From: Lachnospiraceae bacterium EP-SM-12S-S03
GTDB lineage: Bacteria; Bacillota; Clostridia; Lachnospirales; Lachnospiraceae
DNA: 64,000 nt
NCBI GenBank assembly: GCA_020540725.1
Contig: JAJBSL010000008.1
Span: 1-64,000 of the forward strand
Direction: 5' to 3'
In this document: in pieces, positions 53,664-61,539 of the stretch
Position numbering within the stretch: position 1 is the stretch's first letter
Layout: each line of letters begins with the position of its first letter
Position numbers and translations under genes: made by a program
The notes under the pieces: model-generated
What the model was told of the DNA's origin: nothing
Databases searched by the model: none
The model's input: only the letters and a program-made list of their open reading frames with translations

Positions 53664-55512
53664 TGCAGACTCCTCCTCCCCAAATTGCAGCACCGCATCC
53701 GGAACATCTCATCCGGCAGTTTGGTGTTACTTTTTCATTCATTGCACGATCCCACTCTCTTCGCAGGAATTTCTTTGTTACTCCAATATCGATAAAATCC
53801 CAAGGGAACACTTCATCCGCATCCCTTTCCCGCAGATTATAAAATGCAATATCTACTCCCGTATTTTCAAAAGCTTTCATCCAAAGGTCATTGTCAAAAT
53901 ACTCTGTCCACGAATCAAAGAGACAGCCAAGCTGATACGCTTCCAGGATGGTCTTTCCAACTCTCCTGTCTCCCCGCGCAAACACACCTTCTAAAACGGT
54001 AACATCCGCTTCATGCCAGTTATATTTCAGACTCTTTCTGTTGAGCTGCTCTTTCATTTCATTATTTACAATATGCGCTTTTCCAATATATTCTTCCTTT
54101 GTACACATCGTAGCCCATTGGAATGGCGTAAACGGTTTCGGAACGAAGAAAGACGTACTTGCCACAATCTGGCATTTCCCATTTCTCTGGTCTTTCGGTA
54201 CTTCATAATATCTCTTGGCAACCTTTTCCGCAAGCCGGGCAATATCTTTCATATCTTCTTCCGTTTCAGTAGGAAGTCCAAGCATAAAATAAAGTTTGAC
54301 CCTCTGCCAGCCGCCTTCAAATGCCTGTCCGGCACCTTCCAAAATGATTTCTTCTGTTAGTCCTTTATTAATAACATCACGGAGTCTCTGGGAACCCGCT
54401 TCCGGTGCAAATGTCAGACTACTCTTACGAATATCCTGCACTTTCCCCATCACATCCAAGGAAAATGCATCAATACGAAGAGACGGCAGTGAAATATTGA
54501 TTCCTTTCCCCTTAAATTCTTCAATCAAAAACGTTACAAGTCCTTCTAAATCCGTATAATCACTGGAACTTAAGGAACTCAGAGAAATCTCTTCATGTCC
54601 TGTACTCTTTAACATCTTATAAGCATATTCTTTTAATTTTTCCAAATTCTTTTCTCTTGTCGGACGGTAGATCATACCTGCCTGACAAAAACGGCATCCA
54701 CGGATACATCCTCGCATAATTTCAAGAACAACTCTGTCCTGTGTCACTTTGATAAATGGCACCACCGGTTTTTCGGGATAGCAGGCATCTGTAATATCAA
54801 GTACCATCTGTTTCTTGATCTTTTCCTGCGCATGTGAATTGTTTGGTTTAAAAGATGCAATCGTTCCATCTTCTTTATATTCTACATCATAGAAAGCAGG
54901 GACATAAAGTCCTTCAATTTCCGCAGCTTTCTCTAAGAATTCTTTTCTTGTTCCGCCTGATGCCTTATTCGCCTTGTAAGCCTCCAAAAGCTGGTCATAT
55001 ACTGTCTCTCCTTCTCCAATATAGAAAATATCAAAGAAATCTGCAATCGGCTCTGGGTTATATGTGCATGGTCCTCCTCCTATTACGATCGGATCCTCTT
55101 CTTTCCTGTCTTTACTGAAAAGTTCAATTTGGCTCAAATCCAGGATCTGTAAAATATTCGTATAACACATTTCGTACTGAATCGTGATTCCTAAAAAGTC
55201 AAATTCTTTAATCGGATCCTGGGATTCCAATGCGAAAAGAGGAATATTCTGCTCTCTCATAATCCTGTCAAGATCTGTCCAAGGCGAATATACGCGTTCG
55301 CACCATGTATCTTCACGGCGGTTAAACATATCATATAAAATCTGAATCCCAAGATGGGACATACCGATCTCATATACATCCGGAAAGCACATAGCGAAAC
55401 GGACATCCACCTCACTCTTGTCTTTCATCACCGAGTTCACTTCGTTCCCGATATAGCGGGCCGGCTTCTCGATTTTTAGTAATATTTCATCATTTAATGC
55501 AAGTTTTCTCAT
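53647..55512 (-). CDS. TIGR03960 B12-binding-domain radical SAM protein
   Basis: 621 residues. The N-terminal half has a cobalamin-binding-like domain (GIQILYDMFNRREDTWCERV, then FLGITIQYEM). The radical SAM motif is in RGCIRGCRFCQAG, and the C-terminus ends in a cysteine-rich tail (CRMRCSGCG). The reaction is unknown. AAAGGAAA precedes the ATG at 55512. It is the first gene of the RNase G group. Confidence 0.9.
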   Translation of the reverse strand: MRKLALNDEILLKIEKPARYIGNEVNSVMKDKSEVDVRFAMCFPDVYEIGMSHLGIQILYDMFNRREDTWCERVYSPWTDLDRIMREQNIPLFALESQDPIKEFDFLGITIQYEMCYTNILQILDLSQIELFSKDRKEEDPIVIGGGPCTYNPEPIADFFDIFYIGEGETVYDQLLEAYKANKASGGTRKEFLEKAAEIEGLYVPAFYDVEYKEDGTIASFKPNNSHAQEKIKKQMVLDITDACYPEKPVVPFIKVTQDRVVLEIMRGCIRGCRFCQAGMIYRPTREKNLEKLKEYAYKMLKSTGHEEISLSSLSSSDYTDLEGLVTFLIEEFKGKGINISLPSLRIDAFSLDVMGKVQDIRKSSLTFAPEAGSQRLRDVINKGLTEEIILEGAGQAFEGGWQRVKLYFMLGLPTETEEDMKDIARLAEKVAKRYYEVPKDQRNGKCQIVASTSFFVPKPFTPFQWATMCTKEEYIGKAHIVNNEMKEQLNRKSLKYNWHEADVTVLEGVFARGDRRVGKTILEAYQLGCLFDSWTEYFDNDLWMKAFENTGVDIAFYNLRERDADEVFPWDFIDIGVTKKFLRREWDRAMNEKVTPNCRMRCSGCGAAIWGGGVCIEGKN

Positions 55513-55963
55513 ATATTTCCTTTCTGTTTTTATGTATATTTCACAAATTCTTTCGAACCTGTTTTGACTTTTCAAAGTGAAAAATCGATATTTTTATGTT
55601 GTTTTTCGTATGTAAATTTTACTGATTTTATGTGTTTTTCGCTTAAAAATCCGGTTTGGTCATTTTTCTCATATTTGCCTTACTATTCATTACCAGAAAA
55701 CACCATGCATAATTCTACAACACGATACAACATTACAGAAGCATCTGATATGTGATTGAACTCATCCAATCTACACCATTATATACATTTTAGGGAAGAA
55801 CTTCAAGCAAATATCTTTCGTCAAGCGGAATCAATTGTACGGTGTTATGTTTAGGCAAACTATTTAAATGTACTCTTCCTGCATAAGTTCGATGACTGTA
55901 TATATAAGTGGTGAGTTAGGATCCTTCGTTGGATGTATTCTAAGGTAAGGTATCTCAGCATCC
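55513..55963. other. Gene-poor stretch with an unrecognised coding remnant
   Basis: No complete gene. On the minus strand 55790-55915 stays open for 41 codons without a start (reading ...HRTYAGRVHLNSLPKHNT..., ending DERYLLEVLP). It looks like the C-terminal end of a lost gene; I do not recognise the family. GGATG (55931-55935) and CATCC (55959-55963) form a small stem next to the large inverted repeat. Confidence 0.35.
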
Positions 55964-56100
55964 AAATTTACAGAAGAGACATCAAGTGATAACAATTATC
56001 ATTTGTTGAGTCTGTTTTCTCAAATAACTAGAGTGAATTCAATATACGCACTATGGTGCGTTTACCTCTTCTGTGTCAATTGTTATCGTTCTGTAAATTT
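55964..56100. repeat. 137-base inverted-repeat element of unknown nature
   Basis: Outer arms AAATTTACAGAA (55964-55975) and TTCTGTAAATTT (56089-56100) are perfect complements. Inner arms GATAACAATT (55988-55997) and AATTGTTATC (56078-56087) are also perfect, offset by a 12-base asymmetric bulge. The 80-base centre contains ACGCAC-TATG-GTGCGT (from 56045) and a TTTG/GAG...CTCAAA stem. No coding potential. It could be a MITE-like repeat, a structured RNA or an invertible segment. Confidence 0.55.
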
Positions 56101-56108
56101 AGGCATGG

Positions 56109-56135
56109 AAAAAGGACAGCCTTTCTGACTGTCCT
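56109..56135 (-). terminator. Terminator downstream of the SEC-C gene
   Basis: Minus strand: AGGACAG (56135-56129), loop, CTGTCCT (56119-56113), then TTTTT (56113-56109). Confidence 0.7.
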
Positions 56136-56207
56136 CACATACCTTTATATGCCGGAATAAAACAATTCCTTCTCAATTCTCTCTGGCGAATACAAAAATA
56201 ACCATCT

Positions 56208-56384
56208 CTATGTACGGATCAGGTCACCCGTCCATCTATTTTTACCTACTTCATCTAGTGTTATTCTGTCCGTATAGTCCGCAGAAACAGCGTAAAAACG
56301 CACAAAACAGCTCTCAATATCCTTATAAATAGTAGCTCACGAAATATTCCACTCTCGTAACTGGTCCAAAACCTTTCTTAGCAT
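56208..56384 (-). pseudogene. Small ORF coupled to the SEC-C gene, interrupted by an in-frame TGA
   Basis: The ATG overlaps the SEC-C stop (TGATG). The frame reads [15 protein letters not shown], then TGA (56339-56337), then ATIYKDIESCFVRFYAVSAD and on to a stop at 56208. The parts on both sides of the TGA look like protein of one frame, so this is probably a decayed 58-codon gene. No family recognised. Confidence 0.4.
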
Positions 56385-57637
56385 CAATTATTCTTTCCAC
56401 AACATTTTTTATATTTCTTTCCTGAGCCACATGGACACGGATCATTTGGATATATTTTCTTTTCTACTCTTATTGCTTCCTCGTTCAGCCCTCTCGGAAA
56501 CATTGTTGTGTGGCTAACATCTGTATTTCCATTTAAGTCAACCGGCACCCCCATAGCCTGCAACTGTGGTGCAGCATCCTTTAAAATTGCAGCCGCATTA
56601 GAACTTGCTGGAACAATTGTTGGCACTTTATTGACAGGAATTTTTCTTGCCATTTCACTTGGTTTGTACCCTCTGTTCTCTTTCATTCGGGTATTATTGT
56701 GTGCCACCACAAGTAACTCTAGCAATTCATTTATCATCTTCTCTTCAAATTCAATATTGGCTTCCGTCATTTTATTGATAATTTTTGACGGCGATTCTCC
56801 TTCATAACTATTTGCCCATATCTGCAGACACCATGTCACTGCCTGTTCATAAGGAAGCCTTAATTTCTTAATGAAAAAAGATTCCAGTTTTTTATATTCA
56901 GACGAACTTGCCTCATATCCGATTCTACATATCTCATCTATCTGCTGTGCCGATGGAATATAAAAATCTTTATCCATCTGTTGTCGAAGCAAGTAACCCA
57001 ATTCCTCATCCTCAAACAGTTGTAAATGCACAAATATTCCTTTTTCTGAGTATAAGGGATTCTCTTTTGGCCATCCTTTCATCCCAAGTCTGTCCATTGT
57101 AAAAAGACACGATTCCACAATATCAACCGGCATTTCCCAAAGCATTTCTATCATTTCATCTATAGAGCATTTCACTTTCTGCCTATACATTTCATAGATA
57201 ACTTCGATCGGTGCTATTCCATAATATTGTATAAAAAAATGTATGCATTTTACCATCCACCCTTTTCTACACTGCTTCAATCGAAATACCTCATCATCTA
57301 TTTTGGAAAAGGCAACAGCAACATCTTCAAATACACAAAATCTGTCAGTAGGATTTTCAAAATATCCAATCCAGTATCTGTAAAGCTGCATCGCATCTAC
57401 CACTTCATTTACAGAAACAGCGGTAGGGGAAATACAAGCTTTCCGAAATAAATTCATCTGTTCCTTTGTAAGGCATGCCAATCTGCTTCTTAGCATTTCT
57501 TCTGTGCAAAAATTATCAACAATTCTATCTATTAAATCAGCTTTTCGGAGTCCTGAACATTTTCTGATTTCAAAACTTCTTGCCTGTTCTAATAGTTCTT
57601 CTTTTGTATATTCTGTCAAATATTCTCTTAATAACAT
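56384..57637 (-). CDS. SEC-C motif protein with N-terminal Rho-N/SAP-like domain
   Basis: 417 residues. The N-terminus (about 1-45; [20 protein letters not shown]) resembles Rho-N/SAP helical DNA- or RNA-binding domains; a long helical middle (50-330) has no known domain; the C-terminus [17 protein letters not shown] is a complete zinc-binding SEC-C motif, as in SecA tails. Function unknown. The YkgJ gene lies 24 bases upstream in the same direction, and both carry metal-binding cysteine clusters. ATG at 57637 with GGGAGC upstream. Confidence 0.75.
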   Translation of the reverse strand: MLLREYLTEYTKEELLEQARSFEIRKCSGLRKADLIDRIVDNFCTEEMLRSRLACLTKEQMNLFRKACISPTAVSVNEVVDAMQLYRYWIGYFENPTDRFCVFEDVAVAFSKIDDEVFRLKQCRKGWMVKCIHFFIQYYGIAPIEVIYEMYRQKVKCSIDEMIEMLWEMPVDIVESCLFTMDRLGMKGWPKENPLYSEKGIFVHLQLFEDEELGYLLRQQMDKDFYIPSAQQIDEICRIGYEASSSEYKKLESFFIKKLRLPYEQAVTWCLQIWANSYEGESPSKIINKMTEANIEFEEKMINELLELLVVAHNNTRMKENRGYKPSEMARKIPVNKVPTIVPASSNAAAILKDAAPQLQAMGVPVDLNGNTDVSHTTMFPRGLNEEAIRVEKKIYPNDPCPCGSGKKYKKCCGKNN

Positions 57638-57661
57638 TTCTGCTCCCTGTCTACTTATATT

Positions 57662-58171
57662 TCATCTTCTATAACCAAATCCATATTCTTTTTTTAATCT
57701 CTCATATATTTCAAATGCGATCGGACAGACTTCTACCGCTTCCAATACACTGTACAAACTTTGTAACCGCCCTGGCTGATCCGTATATGGATATTTCCTG
57801 CAATTCTCAGGTTTATATTTTCCTAGCTTACAGTTTCCGTCTTCTTCCAGAAAATCACATGGATGATGCTTGGTTACATATGTATTTTCACTTTCTTTTT
57901 TTATCAAATAAAAACTTATAAGCTCTTCCTTCGTAATTCCCAAATAATCTGCGTCTTTCTCCATATCTTCTTCAGGAATACTTCCGCAGTACATCTTACA
58001 ACAATTCCTACATCTGCTGCAGTCGTAATTTGCAAACAACTCTTCATGAAGTTTTTTGAACTGCTTGTCCAATTCTTTTTCATCTGCATTGCATTTTAAA
58101 AATGTACGAAATTCAATATTTTCATTTTCCCTTTTCTTGGCCTCAAATTTTACTTTTCTTGGTACAATCAT
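57662..58171 (-). CDS. YkgJ family cysteine-cluster protein
   Basis: 169 residues. CSRCRNCCKMYCG and later HPCDFLEEDGNCKLGKYKPENC hold the eight-cysteine pattern of the zinc/iron-chelating YkgJ family (PF03692). Similar proteins have been proposed as oxidoreductase or methyltransferase-like metal proteins; no function is established. GAGGTGA precedes the start; SEC-C gene follows. The upstream 58172-58342 contains no gene. Confidence 0.8.
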   Translation of the reverse strand: MIVPRKVKFEAKKRENENIEFRTFLKCNADEKELDKQFKKLHEELFANYDCSRCRNCCKMYCGSIPEEDMEKDADYLGITKEELISFYLIKKESENTYVTKHHPCDFLEEDGNCKLGKYKPENCRKYPYTDQPGRLQSLYSVLEAVEVCPIAFEIYERLKKEYGFGYRR

Positions 58172-58342
58172 ATTATCACCTCATCTTTCTGTAACATTTC
58201 ATCTTTTTCGAACACGGAACTTATTCCTGTTCAACTCTGTCCCGTCCAATTTATCCCTTACATACTTTCAAGAAAATATTGCACAAAAGTGAATTTTTTA
58301 CTTCTTTAATTTTTACTTAAAATTTTGTTTTTCCCCATGAGT

Positions 58343-58377
58343 AAAAAAGCACTACCGCCTTTACGATAATGCCTTTT
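58343..58377 (-). terminator. Terminator of the HEPN/MNT unit
   Basis: Minus strand: GCATTA (58372-58367) pairs with TAGTGC (58354-58349) using one G-T pair, followed by six T. Confidence 0.6.
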
Positions 58378-58384
58378 CTTATCT

Positions 58385-58773
58385 TTATTTGTTCCAACAT
58401 TCTTCCAAATAAGGTTCTATCATTTCAAGCACCTTTTCTGCCTTTTCAATCTGTTCTATAGCCTGCTCCTTTGATATGATAATAAAATCCTGATAATCTG
58501 CTTTTTCTCTCAGACGGTATGCAGTATCAACCAGTTTTGAAATACTTTTATCAAAAACTCCCTCTTTTACATAGGTTCTGTTAAAAAGGCAATTACCCCG
58601 GAATGTTTACTGGAATCAAATTCTGCCAAAGCTGTGACGGAACGAAGCCCATGAAAAATAGCATAATAAGAGCGATTAACAGAAGCTTTGAATCTACCAT
58701 CTTTCATAAGCAACTGTGCTGTTTCCAAATCCTCTTTAGCTGATTGGAAACGGTATTTTGATAAATCAATCAT
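58385..58773 (-). pseudogene. HEPN-domain toxin gene, frameshifted in a T run
   Basis: Residues 1 to about 60 (MIDLSKYRFQSAKEDL, R-x6-H motif in NRSYYAIFHG, KHSGVIAF) are a HEPN domain. At plus-strand A5 58583-58587 the frame breaks and stops at 58567. Adding one base restores NRTYVKEGVFDKSISK through to LEECWNK at 58385, giving about 129 residues, normal for the family. HEPN proteins of this type are RNases or RNA-binding toxins of type VII systems, silenced by the MNT partner. The ATG at 58773 would overlap the restored MNT stop (ATGA); 58785 is an upstream alternative with AAGGAGG. Confidence 0.8.
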
Positions 58774-59095
58774 GCTGCCTTCCATAAAACAATGCCCTCC
58801 TTATTCACATTCTTATAAAACGGAGTGACTTTTTCCCATTTTTAAAAACTGCATAATCAATATCAATAACAGAAAATACCTTATCATATTTTAAGTTTAA
58901 ATCTACAATCAGATCGGACAGCTTATCTTCTGTACTTTCATTCAGATTTCCATTTAACAATAAAGCAACATCTACATCGGATTCAGACGTATTCGTTCCT
59001 CTTGCATAGGAACCATATAATACAATTCGAATAACCTGGGTATTAAAAATAGCAAGAATTCCTTCTACTAATTCGTTTAATGCATTTGTATCCAT
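58770..59095 (-). pseudogene. MNT nucleotidyltransferase antitoxin gene, frameshifted in an A run
   Basis: The motif GSYARGTNTSESDVDV (GSx10DxD) is the minimal-nucleotidyltransferase signature. MNT antitoxins AMPylate or bind HEPN toxins. As written the frame ends at 58805 (KSLRFIRM). One extra A at 58839-58843 (minus-strand A5) restores KKWEKVTPFYKNVNKEGIVL and a stop at 58770-58772 overlapping the HEPN ATG. The restored length of 108 residues fits the family. AGGAGGT precedes the start. Confidence 0.8.
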
Positions 59096-59118
59096 AAGCT
59101 GTACCTCCTTCTAGTTTT

Positions 59119-59147
59119 ATTATATCGTTCATTTTTTTCAACGTCAA
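59119..59147 (-). promoter_or_regulatory. Promoter of the MNT/HEPN unit
   Basis: Minus strand: TTGACG (59147-59142), 17-base spacer, TATAAT (59124-59119), 24 bases before the MNT start. It remains intact although both genes are broken. Confidence 0.7.
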
Positions 59148-59324
59148 CGCATTTCGCAAAAGAGAAGTTTAGCTTGTATATTCGTAAAAATAGTAGCATC
59201 ATTATTTTTATCATAACATTTGGGTATAAATAAGCTCATTATAATAGTTAAAGCAAAAGTAACCAATATAAAAATTGCCAAATCTTTTTTTCTCCTTGTT
59301 GGTTAGCACTTTATTGTCTTTCAT
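59144..59324 (-). pseudogene. Frameshifted N-terminal fragment, possibly of a CPBP intramembrane protease
   Basis: From the ATG at 59324 (GGGGGAAAG upstream) the frame reads MKDNKVLTNKEKK; removing one A from the A7 run (plus T7 59285-59291) continues as DLAIFILVTFALTIIMSLFI, a membrane helix, then NNDATIFTNIQ, and ends at 59144. The start resembles CPBP-family membrane proteins of Lachnospiraceae from memory, but the remaining 200 residues are gone, and the end coincides with the -35 of the MNT promoter. Confidence 0.4.
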
Positions 59325-59570
59325 ATACTTTCCCCCGTAAATCAAAGTTAAATAAATTTCCTTCTTTAGTAAAATATATTATGATAATGATATAACATAG
59401 TCCAAAATAGTTTTCAATACTTTTTGTAATGGTTGTTAAAAGCATGGCATTCAAATTTTTTACCTTTACTCTCTATAGGAATTTCAACCATCATAAAAAC
59501 ACGAGCGCTCAATCCTTACAGATTTTACTCTCGTGTTTCACTCTTTCATAAAATAGCTTTATTCCATTAT
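59325..59570. terminator. AT-rich spacer with a terminator for the small membrane protein gene
   Basis: No gene seen. AAACACGAG (59497-59505) and CTCGTGTTT (59530-59538) form a stem followed on the minus strand by TTTTTATG, ending the gene at 59571. On the minus strand TTGGAC and TAATAT with an 18-base spacer (59400-59370 area) might serve the fragment at 59324. Confidence 0.5.
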
Positions 59571-60002
59571 TTATTGCTCTTTTGGTTTTCTCCAAAGCCA
59601 GAGTACGGCAACAATTCCCATAAGATAAAGAATATTAATGAGTACAGTTGGATTATCTTGAAGCAGATATACAACAATCACAACAGATAACATAGCAAAT
59701 AACATCTGAAAACCTATAAATATCCGTTTTTCTTTCAATTCTTTGGCCTGCTGTATCCTTCTCTCTTTCTCATCTTCCATGCGAAGGTATTCCATCAAAT
59801 CCTCATCTCTGATTTTCGAAAGAATCCATTGTTCCCGAGAAAAGACTTCTGCTTTCTCCTTCACTTCCACTTTTCCTGCGGTTTCTTCTTTCACTTCATT
59901 TGCTTCTTCTGCTTTTGTTTCTTCCGTTTTTGTTTCTATCGCTTTTGAAAACTCCGGTATGGTTTCGTCTGTATTTTCTATCATTATCTTATCTTCTGTC
60001 AT
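59571..60002 (-). CDS. Small membrane protein of unknown function
   Basis: 143 residues: a glutamate/lysine-rich, probably disordered N-terminal region (about 1-55), a helical segment (FSREQWILSKIRDEDLMEYL) and two C-terminal membrane helices (about 92-112 and 116-136). No family recognised. The start at 60002 follows GGAGGAA; the frame is open to 60101, inside the scrB end, with weak ribosome sites. It may be cotranscribed with scrB. Confidence 0.55.
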   Translation of the reverse strand: MTEDKIMIENTDETIPEFSKAIETKTEETKAEEANEVKEETAGKVEVKEKAEVFSREQWILSKIRDEDLMEYLRMEDEKERRIQQAKELKEKRIFIGFQMLFAMLSVVIVVYLLQDNPTVLINILYLMGIVAVLWLWRKPKEQ

Positions 60003-60084
60003 TTTTTCTTCCTCCATCACGACTGCTTTTCTTTTATGATAACAAGTTCCACAAAATAATGCAACAATGTCGTCAGGAATACAA

Positions 60085-61539
60085 CTATACAGTTCGGGCA
60101 TCTTCTATAACAAATTGTCCGAGATCATATACATACACTTCACCATCCGTTGCAGAATCTAAGAATTCCACTGTCTGCTCTAACCCTTCACTATATACTC
60201 TGGTCGTCATTACTTCTTCTCCATCATTGATAAAAATCTCGATAGCCGAAGTATCAGAAAAGACTCGTACGTTTCTAACGCTCTCAAGCTGAATGGTTCG
60301 GCTCCTTCTTCCATGTCCGCTTTTTCCCATTTTCAGAGCGAATACCTGTTTCCGGTAAATGAGCGTTACATCTTCACGAAGCCTAAGTTCCATCTCAGCA
60401 CATGCATCTTCTCTTCTTATATATAATTCAAAGCAACTATCGGTTGTTTTCCATTGCCCAAAAGATTGGATCGTTGTCGCCTTCTTATTTTTTCTTAAAT
60501 TTTTCATTTCTTCCAACGGCGCTTGTATCACTTTCCCATTTTGGAATGTCAGCACTCTTGGCATCGTCAGGGCATGAATCCATTCATAATCTACCGTCGC
60601 ATCGTTGTCATACTCCGCGTCCGGAATTCCCATCCAGCCAATCAGAATCCTTCTCCCCTTTTCATCGAGAAATGTTTGTGCGGCATAAATATCAAATCCT
60701 TTATCCAATTCATGAAATTCTCCAAGCTTATATTTTTTCTCTTTGAAATCCATCTCTATTGGGAACCAGCCACACTGATACACATTCTGATAATTATGTC
60801 CTTCTTGCTCCAGGCCTTGCGGACAAGCCATGAGAATTTTCTGACCGGATAGTTCAAACAGGTCCGGGCATTCCCACATATAACCAAATTTTTCTTTTGG
60901 TTGAATTCTGTCAAAGTATGTCCAGGTTTCCAAATCTTCCGATTCAAATAAGAGTACACATCCTTTTGATTCCCGATCTCTTGCACCTTGCACCATATAG
61001 TATCTGCCGTCCTGCACAAATACTTTCGGATCACGCACATGCTTTGACATATCCGTTGGATAGTCCGTATTCGTCATAAGCAGTTGCTTTTTGCTGGCCT
61101 GCATTCCATCTATACTAGTCAGATGAATCGTGTTCTGTTCTCTTCCTTCCAGAATATAATCATATTCCTGATCCTGCAGTTTTACATTGCCTGTATAGAA
61201 GTAGTGAATTTTATCCTCCGCTACAAATGCAGATCCACTATACACACCATCTCTATCCCAATCGCAATCCGGAAACAGAAATGGATCATGCTCTTGAAAA
61301 TATATCCAGTCTGTTGTCGTATAATGTCCCCAAAGTTTCGTTCCCCATCCTGCTAAAAATGGAGTGTACTGAAAATAAATATGATTGATTCCCCGGAATT
61401 GACACAGACCATTTGGATCGTTCATCCATCCGGTAGGCGGCATAAGATGAAAGTGTAGGCGATTTTCATCTTTTCCAACCGTTTCCCGCATATATTGGTA
61501 GCTCGGTTTTTTTTCTACATACTCTTCTTTGTTCATCAT
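60085..61539 (-). CDS. scrB: Sucrose-6-phosphate hydrolase (GH32)
   Basis: 484 residues. The GH32 nucleophile is in WMNDPNGLCQF, the transition-state aspartate in HVRDPKVF and the acid/base in WECPDLF; the C-terminal beta-sandwich is present. No signal peptide, so it splits sucrose-6-phosphate delivered by the PTS inside the cell. Its start overlaps the scrA stop (ATGATGA). Confidence 0.94.
   Translation of the reverse strand: MMNKEEYVEKKPSYQYMRETVGKDENRLHFHLMPPTGWMNDPNGLCQFRGINHIYFQYTPFLAGWGTKLWGHYTTTDWIYFQEHDPFLFPDCDWDRDGVYSGSAFVAEDKIHYFYTGNVKLQDQEYDYILEGREQNTIHLTSIDGMQASKKQLLMTNTDYPTDMSKHVRDPKVFVQDGRYYMVQGARDRESKGCVLLFESEDLETWTYFDRIQPKEKFGYMWECPDLFELSGQKILMACPQGLEQEGHNYQNVYQCGWFPIEMDFKEKKYKLGEFHELDKGFDIYAAQTFLDEKGRRILIGWMGIPDAEYDNDATVDYEWIHALTMPRVLTFQNGKVIQAPLEEMKNLRKNKKATTIQSFGQWKTTDSCFELYIRREDACAEMELRLREDVTLIYRKQVFALKMGKSGHGRRSRTIQLESVRNVRVFSDTSAIEIFINDGEEVMTTRVYSEGLEQTVEFLDSATDGEVYVYDLGQFVIEDARTV

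Noticed and set aside
53647..53693. Overlap of the two radical SAM-associated genes as a possible frameshifted fusion
   Set aside because: A TTG start with a strong ribosome site at 53663 explains the overlap; the two proteins are separate in most Firmicutes.
55790..55915. Open minus-strand frame as an intact small gene
   Set aside because: It has no start codon after the preceding stop and no ribosome site, so it is listed only as a remnant.
56337..56339. In-frame TGA as a selenocysteine codon
   Set aside because: No SECIS-like hairpin was found just downstream and the residue context is not that of a known selenoprotein; decay is simpler.
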